NCBI RefSeq assembly: GCF_030373185.1
Contig: NZ_JAUCZH010000003.1
Location: 248,001-312,000, forward strand
From: Tabrizicola sp.
Lineage (GTDB): Bacteria > Pseudomonadota > Alphaproteobacteria > Rhodobacterales > Rhodobacteraceae
Reading direction: 5' to 3'
Length of the DNA: 64,000 nucleotides
Shown here: positions 48,604-57,825 of the stretch, one piece after another
Position numbering within the stretch: position 1 is the first letter of the stretch
Layout of the letters: the number at the start of each line of letters is the position of its first letter
Made by a program: the position numbers and the translations under genes
The notes under the pieces: generated by a model
The model's input: the letters and a program-made list of their open reading frames with translations, nothing else
Told to the model about the DNA's origin: nothing
Databases searched by the model: none

Positions 48604-49326
48604 TCATATCATCCGGATCGTGTCTTTGCCCACGGCCAGCACATAGCCGCGCCGGGCAATGGTCTTGACCAGAAGTTCCGACACCAGCTGGTTGCCCAAT
48701 GTGTCGCGCAGGCGCTTGACGCGGGTGGCACCGGCGGCCTCGTCGCAATCGGCCTCGTTGCGGCCAGAGATCACGGCTTCGATCTGCGCGCCGGTCAACA
48801 CTTCATCGTCCATTCGCGCTTCGGCAAGGACGGAAAGCGTTTCCAGCGCCGCTTCGGTCAGGGCGAACTCCAGATCGTTGATATAGACCGCCCGCGCCTC
48901 GCGGCTGATCATCAGGCTGGCCACCTGAATACCTGACCGCTGGATGGCCGAGATGCGACGGTTCAAGGCGATGATGGTCACCAGAAACACCAGCGTCGCG
49001 ATCAGGAGGGCGGTGGAAAAGATGAGAAGCACGAAGATCACGGAACGATAGCTTGTCAGCACCTCAGAGAATGAAGTGCCTGACTGGGCAAGAATTTCCA
49101 GCAGCTTGATCTCGGCCCCGGTGTTCAGATTGTCGTTCTCTACGAAAATCCGTTCGACCTTGGCGTTGAAAGCGTTGGCGTCAGGCAGGTTCAGGAACAG
49201 GAACAAGGCCGCGCCCAAGAGGATCAGGACGATAGCGGCGATACCGAAGGCAACCACGCGGTTGCCGGCCTTGAGGCTTTCAGTAACGGAGGAAATAGGC
49301 TCCGGCACTCGCTTTCCTTTCTTCAA
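48604..49326 (-). CDS. Membrane-anchored winged-helix regulator
   Basis: 240 residues. Residues 1-22 are basic, TM1 spans about 24-46, a ~48-residue loop (48-95) would face the periplasm, and TM2 spans about 96-120. The C-terminal ~90 residues resemble an OmpR/ToxR-type winged helix: helical LEFALTEAALETLSVLAEA, then VKRLRDTLGNQLVSELL and the wing-like ending VKTIARRGYVLAV. The regulator domain is at the C-terminus after the membrane segments, the reverse order of ToxR/CadC. It is preceded by, and overlaps by 47 bases, a gene for a small secreted protein. Target genes are unknown. Confidence 0.8.
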   Translation of the reverse strand: MKKGKRVPEPISSVTESLKAGNRVVAFGIAAIVLILLGAALFLFLNLPDANAFNAKVERIFVENDNLNTGAEIKLLEILAQSGTSFSEVLTSYRSVIFVLLIFSTALLIATLVFLVTIIALNRRISAIQRSGIQVASLMISREARAVYINDLEFALTEAALETLSVLAEARMDDEVLTGAQIEAVISGRNEADCDEAAGATRVKRLRDTLGNQLVSELLVKTIARRGYVLAVGKDTIRMI

Positions 49327-49564
49327 GGCCTTCGGGGCCGAATGTGGACAGAACGTTCAGCAACGTCCAGCCATCGGCCGCCAGCCTTGGCGACAATTCG
49401 CTTTCGGCAGCACCTGCGGAACAGTTCGCGTCCGACACCTGCGCCACACCGTAATGCAGCTTGAGTGGTTCGTCACGCTTGGCCTTGTAGTCCGCATAGC
49501 ATTCCGCAGCGGCCGGCCCGGCCAGCATCAGGGAAAGCGCGGTGGTGGCAAGAATTCTTTTCAT
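49280..49564 (-). CDS. Small secreted protein upstream of the membrane regulator
   Basis: 94 residues. A signal peptide (1-20, ending AGPAAA) is followed by a 74-residue mature part with two cysteines (C22 and C48), suggesting one disulfide in the periplasm. I recognise no family. Its 3' end overlaps the start of the winged-helix gene by 47 bases, so the two are almost certainly in one transcript. The gap 49565-49807 (243 bases) holds the divergent promoters of this gene and the next. Confidence 0.72.
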   Translation of the reverse strand: MKRILATTALSLMLAGPAAAECYADYKAKRDEPLKLHYGVAQVSDANCSAGAAESELSPRLAADGWTLLNVLSTFGPEGLEERKASAGAYFLRY

Positions 49565-49807
49565 TGTCCGTCTCCGGATGGGAGGCTGCTCGATTACCAC
49601 AGAAGAATGCGCGCGGGCAGTATGATATTCAATATCAAGGCGGTTTTCCCGGGGATGTTATCCGATAGCAAGGCATCGGCGGGGCGCGGTTATGGCCTAA
49701 CGGGGTGGCGTTATTGCTTACGTCCAGAACCGGGGAGCAAGGTTGGCTATCGGCACCGCAGGCAACAATGCAGCGGGTAGTCAGGACCAACCTTGCAGGA
49801 GGCAGCC

Positions 49808-50281
49808 ATGTCCACCGGATACAAGAGCACATCAGTCCGTATCGCATCCCGCGGAATCGCCGAAAGCGGCACTTCGGGACGCAGCTTTGCAGCGGCCCTC
49901 ACCGGCGGAGCGCTGGTGCTGGCGCTGGTCCTTGGGGCGGCTATGCCCGCCAAGGCCGACAAAAAGGACGATCTGGCCAAGGCCGTGATCGCAGCGCTGG
50001 TCGTCGGCACGATTATCCACGAACTCAAGGACAAGCCGAAAGCGGTTCCGCTGAAGCCTGAACCGGTCAAGCAAAAGCGTGTGCCAGCGGTTTGCGCCAT
50101 CTCGATCGATGGGGCGCAGCGCTCGGTCAGCCTGTATTCGGAAAGTTGTCTGCGCCGCGAAGGCTTCAATCATCGCCTGCCGCGCGGCTGCGCCAGCAAT
50201 GCGCGCATCTTTGGCCGCGATGACCGGGTTTATTCGGCGCAATGTCTGCGAGACGCGGGCTTCCGTCTTTACGGGCGCTAG
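49808..50281 (+). CDS. Hypothetical protein with duplicated Cys motif
   Basis: 157 residues. One hydrophobic segment (about 32-50, ending AMPAKA) is either a late signal peptide or an anchor, and a second hydrophobic stretch lies at 58-72. The C-terminal domain (about 92-157) has four cysteines (96, 114, 128, 146) and an internal repeat: YSESCLRREGF (110-120) and YSAQCLRDAGF (142-152). Two disulfides in the periplasm are likely. A strong AGGAGG precedes the ATG. A perfect terminator follows. Function unknown. Confidence 0.78.
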   Translation: MSTGYKSTSVRIASRGIAESGTSGRSFAAALTGGALVLALVLGAAMPAKADKKDDLAKAVIAALVVGTIIHELKDKPKAVPLKPEPVKQKRVPAVCAISIDGAQRSVSLYSESCLRREGFNHRLPRGCASNARIFGRDDRVYSAQCLRDAGFRLYGR

Positions 50282-50344
50282 GATTCTTGAGCCGCCGAGG
50301 TGGCCCAGGCTTGGGCGGGGAAGCCCTTGAGCCCCGCTCATTCC

Positions 50345-50382
50345 GGGGGACGGAAGGGTGAGCAGCTTCCGTCCCCCTTTTT
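50345..50382 (+). terminator. Intrinsic terminator before rnhB
   Basis: Perfect 12-bp stem (GGGGGACGGAAG / CTTCCGTCCCCC), 9-base loop, then TTTTT. It ends the transcript of the Cys-motif protein 64 bases after its stop. Confidence 0.88.
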
Positions 50383-50412
50383 CAACTCTTCATTCCGGGT
50401 TAACCCGGTCTC

Positions 50413-51043
50413 ATGGTCAGGATCATCCCCGATTTCAGCTTCGAGACCTCTGCCCTCGCCGCAGGCGCCAGCTTTGTCGTTGGCGTCGATGAGGTGGGCC
50501 GCGGGCCACTTGCCGGGCCGGTAACCGCCTGCGCCGTTCGTCTGGACCCCCACCGTATTCCCGAAGGCCTGCGCGATTCAAAGGCCCTGACTGCCGCACG
50601 GCGGGAAATACTGTGCGCCGAGATCACCGCCATGGCCAAGGTGAGCATCGCCCACGCCAGTGTCGAGGAAATCGATACTCTGAATATCCTGCGCGCCAGC
50701 CATCTGGCGATGGAACGGGCGGTGGCCGGGCTTCGGGCAGATCACGCACTGATCGACGGCAACCTGATCCCACGCGGCCTTGCCTGCGCGGCGACCGCCA
50801 TCGTCAAGGGCGACGCGAGATGCCTGTCCATTGCGGCGGCCTCGATCGTGGCGAAGGTGACACGCGACCGGATCATGGTGGATTTGGCGCAACAGCACCC
50901 CGGCTATGGCTGGGAGGTCAATGCCGGATACCCGACAAAGGCGCATCTGGCGGCGCTGCAAAATCTAGGCGTAACCCCTTGGCATAGGCGTTCGTTCAAG
51001 CCCGTCCACAACATATTGTATCAAGAGAATTCTATAACCTACT

Positions 51044-51045
<2 letters not shown>
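50413..51045 (+). CDS. rnhB: Ribonuclease HII
   Basis: 210 residues. It nicks RNA-DNA hybrids and single ribonucleotides in DNA. The acidic active-site motif DEVGRG is at residues 26-31, with further conserved segments [21 protein letters not shown] and [14 protein letters not shown]. The gene ends 38 bases before a cluster of GANTC sites and the ccrM start, an rnhB-ccrM order common in alphaproteobacteria. Confidence 0.96.
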
Positions 51046-52255
<1,210 letters not shown>

Positions 52256-52276
52256 CCCCACGGAATTGATCACGCC

Positions 52277-52335
52277 TGTCCCCGGGACCGCCCCGGGGAC
52301 AACTGCCCCGCCGTGACATCACGGCGGGGTTTTTT
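52277..52335 (+). terminator. Double-hairpin terminator after ccrM
   Basis: The first hairpin has a perfect 10-bp stem TGTCCCCGGG/CCCGGGGACA (52277-52301). The second has a perfect 10-bp stem CCCCGCCGTG/CACGGCGGGG with an ACAT loop, followed by six T (52306-52335). The second is a textbook intrinsic terminator. Confidence 0.9.
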
Positions 52336-52352
52336 CGATCTGCCTACCCGGA

Positions 52353-53954
52353 TCAGGGGTTTCGCAGAAAGTAGATGTATCGCTTGCTTGAGCCGAATTC
52401 CTGATAGTCTTCGAAAACCCCAGCCCAAGCAGGATCTTCCGACATGAATCCAAGCCAGTCGAACCTTGGTTCATCAAAGTACTCAGAGTCGCGATCAATG
52501 ATCAGAAGCTCAGGTTCGAAGGCGATCATGTCGGCAATGTTTTCCGACCGGTTACGGTCGGCGATCGCACGGAGTGTTGCGCAGGTCGCAGCTTCTTTCG
52601 TGCAGTCAGTGCGCGCAAGGCGGTTGAGAGCGCCGGGGACAAGCCAGTTTGCCGGATAGCGGCTGATCCATTTGGCACCGGTTTCAAGCGCGACCGGGGG
52701 GCCAGCAAAAATGTGTGGCGTCAATACCATGAGGCTTTTGAATCCGCCCAGACTCTCGCCCACTCGTGAGATTTGATCGACCGAGTAGTTGCGATGAAAG
52801 CCTTGGCTGATCGACAGACCCATGACCCCGGCGGCCGCCACAGCGGCGGCAGCAGCAAGCGGTCCCAGTTGTTTGCTGTTCAACAAGATCCAGAAACAGC
52901 CCATGAGGCCGAAGGACAGGAACGGGATCATGTGATAGTCGAAACCCTTGGTTTGCAGCACATACGTCAGCAGACCGGCCAGCGAGAGGGTCGCGAACGG
53001 GGTTGGTTCGATGCGGCCCTTGCGATTCATCAGTGCGATCAGCACGGGCAACAGCAGGAAGATGGTCTCATGAAGAGCGATGCCCAGTACTGTGGGCAGG
53101 TCAGCGTCATAGGCACCATAGACCATCCGTGCGATCGGGACGATTTCCGACAGATAGGCAGGATGCGCAATCGCGACAAAGCCGACATATGCCAATCCGA
53201 TTACCAGAAACGTCAGGTTCGCAGTGGACAGGATCGGTCGGAGCGACCGGCTCTTGATCGATCGGGCTACCGTCAGGGCAAGTGGAAACAGCACAAAATG
53301 GGGCTTGAGGCAAACCCCCAGCGCGGCAATCGCGGCCGCTGCAATTTCCTGCCGTGGCGCTGCGACCCGCTCCGGGATCTGCCTTAGCAGCCATGGCATC
53401 ATCAACACCACGAGAAGATATTCACGCTGACCGATGCTGTCCAACGAAGGCACGATGATGGCGGTGGCGATCGCAACAAGCAGAAGCGACTGGCGCAAAG
53501 GTGACAGTCCGAACTCTGCCCGGATGATACAGGCGCACCAGATCAGGCAAAGAAATAGCACTACCCAGATAACAGCATATTGCCCATTCGGGTCACTGAG
53601 ACCGAAAAGATCGGCGACCACTATGGCAGGTGCCGTGAAGTAAAAGTTCAAGGGTGGATTGATCTCCATGATGACCTCATAGAGCGCCGCGCCACCCAGC
53701 CAATCGCGGGTGGCAACCAGATACCAGGCGACGTCGTTGGTAAGCGGGCGCTCCCAGAACAGGACACCCATCGCCAATACCACTGCTGCCGAGATCGCAA
53801 TCCCCCGCCAGTGCAAGTGGACGTCGGCGAAAGCGCTCGGGTAAACCCGAAGCCGCATCGCACGGTAGATGGCGACCGGCAGCAATAGCGCCACCGCAAG
53901 GATCGCGACCCAGAAGCCAGGGCCAAGAGTTGAGGTTGCGAACCAGCCGGTCAT
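52353..53954 (-). CDS. Polytopic membrane protein, GT-C glycosyltransferase-like
   Basis: 533 residues with about ten TM segments and a soluble C-terminal region (from about residue 420). The first external loop has an acidic motif TNDVAWYLVATRDW with D74, and downstream INPPLNFYF. This arrangement resembles lipid-linked glycosyltransferases of the GT-C fold (PMT/GT39-like), which use an aspartate in the first periplasmic loop. The match is distant and the substrate unknown. There is no ribosome site at its ATG; it overlaps by 4 bases (ATGA) a 35-codon ORF that has one. AT content looks slightly higher than in neighbouring genes. Confidence 0.72.
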   Translation of the reverse strand: MTGWFATSTLGPGFWVAILAVALLLPVAIYRAMRLRVYPSAFADVHLHWRGIAISAAVVLAMGVLFWERPLTNDVAWYLVATRDWLGGAALYEVIMEINPPLNFYFTAPAIVVADLFGLSDPNGQYAVIWVVLFLCLIWCACIIRAEFGLSPLRQSLLLVAIATAIIVPSLDSIGQREYLLVVLMMPWLLRQIPERVAAPRQEIAAAAIAALGVCLKPHFVLFPLALTVARSIKSRSLRPILSTANLTFLVIGLAYVGFVAIAHPAYLSEIVPIARMVYGAYDADLPTVLGIALHETIFLLLPVLIALMNRKGRIEPTPFATLSLAGLLTYVLQTKGFDYHMIPFLSFGLMGCFWILLNSKQLGPLAAAAAVAAAGVMGLSISQGFHRNYSVDQISRVGESLGGFKSLMVLTPHIFAGPPVALETGAKWISRYPANWLVPGALNRLARTDCTKEAATCATLRAIADRNRSENIADMIAFEPELLIIDRDSEYFDEPRFDWLGFMSEDPAWAGVFEDYQEFGSSKRYIYFLRNP

Positions 53955-54058
53955 GCGCGGGGCGCCAGAGCCATCGGGGTCAGTCGCCGCACTGGCAACT
54001 GGCCGAGGATATTCTGAAAGTCGATCTCAAGCCGAGCAATTCCCGCCTCAAGGGTCAT
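53951..54058 (-). CDS. 35-codon leader ORF coupled to the GT-C-like gene
   Basis: Small reading frame beginning MTLEAGIARLEIDFQNILGQ and ending ALAPRA, preceded by GGAG eight bases before its ATG. Its TGA overlaps the ATG of the 533-residue membrane protein (ATGA). The downstream start has no visible ribosome site of its own, which suggests translational coupling. It could be a regulatory leader peptide or the remnant of a longer gene; there is no family match. Confidence 0.4.
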   Translation of the reverse strand: MTLEAGIARLEIDFQNILGQLPVRRLTPMALAPRA

Positions 54059-54408
54059 GAACCATACTCCGACGCTGCCGCATGTCTAAGCTGGCATGAG
54101 AGCGTTTCCAGAAAGGCAAGAATATGACCTTTCGACGAAGATTGGGAGGAATTCGAAGCCACGCGGTCAAGCCCGCAATCGTGGTACAGCGGGATGGCTG
54201 GCCCGATCTGCGTTGTTCTGGCTGACACGTCCCGTTCTGATCCGGCTGCCGCCCTTTTCCTGCCGATCATCTGCTGGCCTGCTGCGGCAGGGCGCGGGTC
54301 ATGTGCCGGAACTGCATCACCAAGGCTTTCACCCCCAATACGCCCCGCCTCTTGTTGATCCGGGGCAGGATGTTTCCTATCCATGACGTTCCTTGAACCG
54401 GAGAAGAG
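54059..54408. other. 350-base intergenic region, no supported gene
   Basis: Divergent region between the GT-C-like gene (minus) and the DUF2062 gene (plus). An open frame of 96 codons at 54096-54386 has no ribosome site, an unusual Arg/Pro/Ser composition and no family resemblance, so I do not call it. I see no strong hairpin or clear promoter; GGAGAAGAG just before 54409 is the ribosome site of the DUF2062 gene. Confidence 0.6.
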
Positions 54409-55086
54409 ATGGTCTTTCGGCGTCGCAAGAAGTTGGGCCTGTCGCAAAGGCTGCGGGCGGCGCTGCTTCCGCAGGGTGGCTGGCGGCGCGCCTTTTCCTA
54501 CATGCGTCACCGGGTGACCCGAATTCCCGATGCGCCGCACCGGATTGCCCGAGGTGTGGCCTGCGGCATCCTTGCGTCTTTCACGCCGCTGTTCGGGCTG
54601 CATTTCTTTCTTGCGGTCTTTCTGGCATGGATGGTGCGCGGCAATGTGATTGCTGCCCTGATCGGCACGGCGGCGGGCAATCCGCTGACCTTTCCCTTCA
54701 TTGCGCTTCTGTCGCTGGACCTTGGCCACAGCCTCCTTGGCACAAGGGCCGATGCGGTGCCTATCACCCAGATCATGACCACCTTCGGGCAGGCCGGGGA
54801 TGAGATCTTCCGCAATGTCCGCGCCATCTTCAACACTGACGAATTCCGCTGGGAGCGGCTGGAGAGGTTCTTTCAGAGGGTCTTTCTGCCCTATCTCGTG
54901 GGCGGGCTCGGCCCCGGTCTGGTGGCAGCTTTCGTCGGATACTGGCTTAGCCTGCCTGCCTTGCATGGCTATCAAAAGCTGCGTGCTGCCCGACGCGAGG
55001 CGCGCACGCGCCGCAAGACGGAAGGCAAGGCGGACCGCAAGGCCAAGTCTCAGGCGCTGGTCGCAGAAAAGGAAGAACACGAATGA
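54409..55086 (+). CDS. DUF2062 membrane protein
   Basis: 225 residues. A basic N-terminus (FRRRKKLGLSQRL) is followed by the DUF2062 core with GVACGILASFTPLFGLHFFLA and GTAAGNPLTFPF. Two to three TM segments are near 50-75, 80-105 and 165-190, and the C-terminal tail is very Lys/Arg-rich (ARREARTRRKTEGKADRK). The function of the family is unknown. The stop overlaps the TPP-enzyme start by 4 bases (ATGA), so the two are translated together. Confidence 0.88.
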   Translation: MVFRRRKKLGLSQRLRAALLPQGGWRRAFSYMRHRVTRIPDAPHRIARGVACGILASFTPLFGLHFFLAVFLAWMVRGNVIAALIGTAAGNPLTFPFIALLSLDLGHSLLGTRADAVPITQIMTTFGQAGDEIFRNVRAIFNTDEFRWERLERFFQRVFLPYLVGGLGPGLVAAFVGYWLSLPALHGYQKLRAARREARTRRKTEGKADRKAKSQALVAEKEEHE

Positions 55087-56627
55087 ATGGTGCGGAAACT
55101 CTGGTCAAAACCCTGCTTGCAAGCGGCGTGCGGGTCTGTTTCGCCAATCCCGGCACGTCCGAGATGCATTTCGTGGCAGCACTGGACCGCCACCCTGACA
55201 TGCGCTGCATCCTCAGCCTGTTCGAAGGTGGCGTGTCGGGCGCGGCGGACGGCTACTTCCGCATGAGCGGTGAGCTCGCGGCCACGCTTCTGCATCTGGC
55301 CCCCGGCTTCGGCAACGCCTTCGCCAACCTGCACAACGCCCGCAAGGCGCAAAGCGGGGTGGTCAATATCATGGGCGACCACGCCGATTATCACCTGCGC
55401 TTCGAGGCGCCCTTGAAGGGGGATACGGTCGGGATCAGCCAGTCGGTTTCGCACTGGACCCGGGTCTGTTCCGAACCGGGGCGGGTGGCAAGCGACGGGG
55501 CCGATGCGGTGCAGGCGGCTAGGGCGAAGAATGGCCAGATTGCCACGCTGATCCTGCCGGCCAACATGGCCTGGGACGCGGCTGAAGGCCATGCGACCGC
55601 CCCGCCCCCGCCACCCTTGCAGCGCCCCTCGGACGCCGAGATTGCGGCAGCCGCCCGCGCGCTGCGCTTGCCCGGTGCCGTTTTTCTGGTCGATGGGCCG
55701 GTGCTGTGGTCCGACCTTGGGCTTCTGGCCAGACGGATGACCAAGGCGGCTGGGGCGCGGCTGATGCAGCCCTTCTTTGCCGCGCGCTTTCGGCGTGGCG
55801 CGGGGGCGGTGAAGATCGAACGCATGGCTTACCGGATCGAGGACAACCTGACGCTTCTGCAAGGCGCCCCGGCGCTTGTCCTGTGCGGCACGACGCGGCC
55901 TGCGGGGTTCTTTGCCTATCCCGGCAAGCCCTCGACCCCCGATGATCCTGACACGCGGCTGATTGATCTTTGCACCCGCGAGATGGACATCGAGTGGACC
56001 CTGCGCGCCCTTGCGGCGGAACTGGGAGAGTCGGAACTGGACGAAGGCGATTTCGTTCCCCTCGATCTGCCCGCCTTGCCCGAAGGCGCATTGACCGTGG
56101 CCAAGGTGGGCGAGGCGGTCGCGACCCTGATGCCGGAGAATGCGGTGGTCGTGGATGAGGGGATCTCGGCCAGCTATCACCTTGCCCCCGGCCTGAAACG
56201 GGCGCGCGGGCATGATGTGCTGACGATAACCGGGGGCTCCATCGGCTTTGGCCTGCCGAACGCGGTGGGCGCTGCGGTGGCCTGCCCGGACCGCAAGGTC
56301 GTGGTGCTGGAAGGTGACGGGTCGGGGATGTACACGCTGCAATCGCTGTGGACCATGGCGCGCGAAGGGCTGGACGTGACCGTCGTGATCTTCGCCAACC
56401 GGGGCTATCAGATCCTGCGCGATGAACTCGCGGCCGTAGGGGTCCGCGATGTTGGCCGCAACATTGCCCGCATGTTCGATGTCGAACAGCCGACGCTGGA
56501 CTGGGTGGCGCTGGCGCGTGGGCATGGGGTTGATGCGGTGCGGGTGGCCGATATGGCCGGCTTCATCGCGGCCTTTGCCGAGGCAATGGCGCAGAAAGGA
56601 CCAAGATTGATCGAGGTGGTGTGCTGA
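55083..56627 (+). CDS. Thiamine-pyrophosphate enzyme, acetolactate-synthase-like
   Basis: 514 residues with the three-domain fold of the POX/ALS family. The catalytic glutamate that activates TPP is E48 in SLFEGGVSGAADGY. The TPP-magnesium motif is LEGDGSGMYTLQSLW near residue 417, ending in FANRGYQIL where the usual second Asn is replaced. Length is shorter than true acetolactate synthase large subunits (about 560-590), and no small subunit gene follows. A benzoylformate- or other 2-oxoacid decarboxylase is an equal possibility. The reaction cannot be settled from sequence alone. Confidence 0.85.
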   Translation: MNGAETLVKTLLASGVRVCFANPGTSEMHFVAALDRHPDMRCILSLFEGGVSGAADGYFRMSGELAATLLHLAPGFGNAFANLHNARKAQSGVVNIMGDHADYHLRFEAPLKGDTVGISQSVSHWTRVCSEPGRVASDGADAVQAARAKNGQIATLILPANMAWDAAEGHATAPPPPPLQRPSDAEIAAAARALRLPGAVFLVDGPVLWSDLGLLARRMTKAAGARLMQPFFAARFRRGAGAVKIERMAYRIEDNLTLLQGAPALVLCGTTRPAGFFAYPGKPSTPDDPDTRLIDLCTREMDIEWTLRALAAELGESELDEGDFVPLDLPALPEGALTVAKVGEAVATLMPENAVVVDEGISASYHLAPGLKRARGHDVLTITGGSIGFGLPNAVGAAVACPDRKVVVLEGDGSGMYTLQSLWTMAREGLDVTVVIFANRGYQILRDELAAVGVRDVGRNIARMFDVEQPTLDWVALARGHGVDAVRVADMAGFIAAFAEAMAQKGPRLIEVVC

Positions 56628-56631
56628 CGCC

Positions 56632-57774
56632 TCAACTGCCCCGCGGGGGCAGGTTCAGCCCCTTGTTATAGGGGTGCCAGTCGGTGATGTCGGGATAATG
56701 GAACTTGCGCCAGGCCCGTACGCGCGGGTTCATCACCCGCCGCCAGACCGGCGGGTTCATGGCAATGAAGACCATCAGCGGATAGCCCAGCGGCAGTTGC
56801 GGCGCTTCGTCCGGCGCATAGGTCTGAAGCAGGGGAAAGCGCCGGTCGGGCTTGTAGTGATGGTCGGAATGGCGCTGAAGGTTGATCAAAAGCCAGTTTG
56901 ATGCCGTTTGCGACCCGTTCCAGCTGTGATGCGGGTGGACATGTTCATATTTCCCGTCCCCCAGGTGCCGGCGCGTCAGGCCATAGTGTTCAACGTAATT
57001 GACCGCCTCAAGCTGCCAGATCGCAACGGCGGCCTGATAAAGGAACAGCCCCAGTCCCAGCCACCCCCCCAACGCAAGGGCCAGCGCAAGCATCCCGGAT
57101 TGCAGGATGGCATAGCGCCAGAACGGATTGGACCGGTGCCACCACGGCAGGCCGCGCCGGGCGAGCATGGCAACCTCGGCTTTCCAAGCCGATTGCGGGC
57201 AAGACCAGAGGACACGCGGGAAAAAGCGGTGAAAGCCCTCATTATATCGTGCGGTCACCGGATCACGGCTGGTGCCGACATGAAGGTGATGCACCCGCAG
57301 ATGTTCCGACCGGAAATGCGAATAGAGGACCGAAGCCAGCAATAGGTCAGCCAGCCACCTTTCCACCCGGTTTTTCTGGTGCATCAGCTCATGGCTGTAA
57401 TTGATGCCGACCGTGCCGGTGATGATGCCGGTCCCGAAAAACAACACCGCCAGTTCAAGCCCGGAAAGGTGGTCAGCGCGGGTGGCATACCAGATCGTGC
57501 CGAACAGGATCGCCATCTGGATCGGGAACCAGACAAGGGTCAGCAGGCGGTACCAAAACAGCATGCCGTCCGGGGTCTCGGTATCGGCGTTGCGGTCGTT
57601 CCGCCCGGTCAGCGCATCCAGCGAGGAATAAACCAGAACCGACCAGGCCGGGACAATGGCCGTATACCAGCCGCCCTTCGTGGCCCCAAGGACGGCCAAA
57701 GGCACCATGGCGAGTGTCAGCCAGAACGGCAGCGACTGCGCGAAACCGATTTTCTGAAAGGGGGTGGCGGGCAT
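56632..57774 (-). CDS. AlkB-type membrane alkane hydroxylase
   Basis: 380-residue integral-membrane di-iron monooxygenase that hydroxylates terminal carbons of alkanes. The histidine boxes are in place: HELMH (128-132), HLRVHH with H165 (158-165), NYVEHYGL (259-266) and RHSDHH (301-306). Six TM segments are expected. The second box reads VHHLHVGTSRDPVTAR, close to AlkB. Rubredoxin and rubredoxin reductase genes, its usual electron donors, are not adjacent. It ends 4 bases from the stop of the convergent TPP-enzyme gene. Confidence 0.92.
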   Translation of the reverse strand: MPATPFQKIGFAQSLPFWLTLAMVPLAVLGATKGGWYTAIVPAWSVLVYSSLDALTGRNDRNADTETPDGMLFWYRLLTLVWFPIQMAILFGTIWYATRADHLSGLELAVLFFGTGIITGTVGINYSHELMHQKNRVERWLADLLLASVLYSHFRSEHLRVHHLHVGTSRDPVTARYNEGFHRFFPRVLWSCPQSAWKAEVAMLARRGLPWWHRSNPFWRYAILQSGMLALALALGGWLGLGLFLYQAAVAIWQLEAVNYVEHYGLTRRHLGDGKYEHVHPHHSWNGSQTASNWLLINLQRHSDHHYKPDRRFPLLQTYAPDEAPQLPLGYPLMVFIAMNPPVWRRVMNPRVRAWRKFHYPDITDWHPYNKGLNLPPRGS

Positions 57775-57825
57775 GGGAACCTGTAAGACTTTACCCCGGC
57801 AATATGCGCAACTTCGCTTGCGCGC

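Noticed and set aside
54096-54386. 96-codon plus-strand frame before the DUF2062 gene
   Set aside because: No ribosome site, atypical Arg/Pro/Ser composition and no family resemblance; left as intergenic.
54055-56525. Long minus-strand frames of 341 and 491 codons opposite the DUF2062 and TPP-enzyme genes
   Set aside because: Both lie fully opposite genes with recognisable domains and show no motifs of their own.
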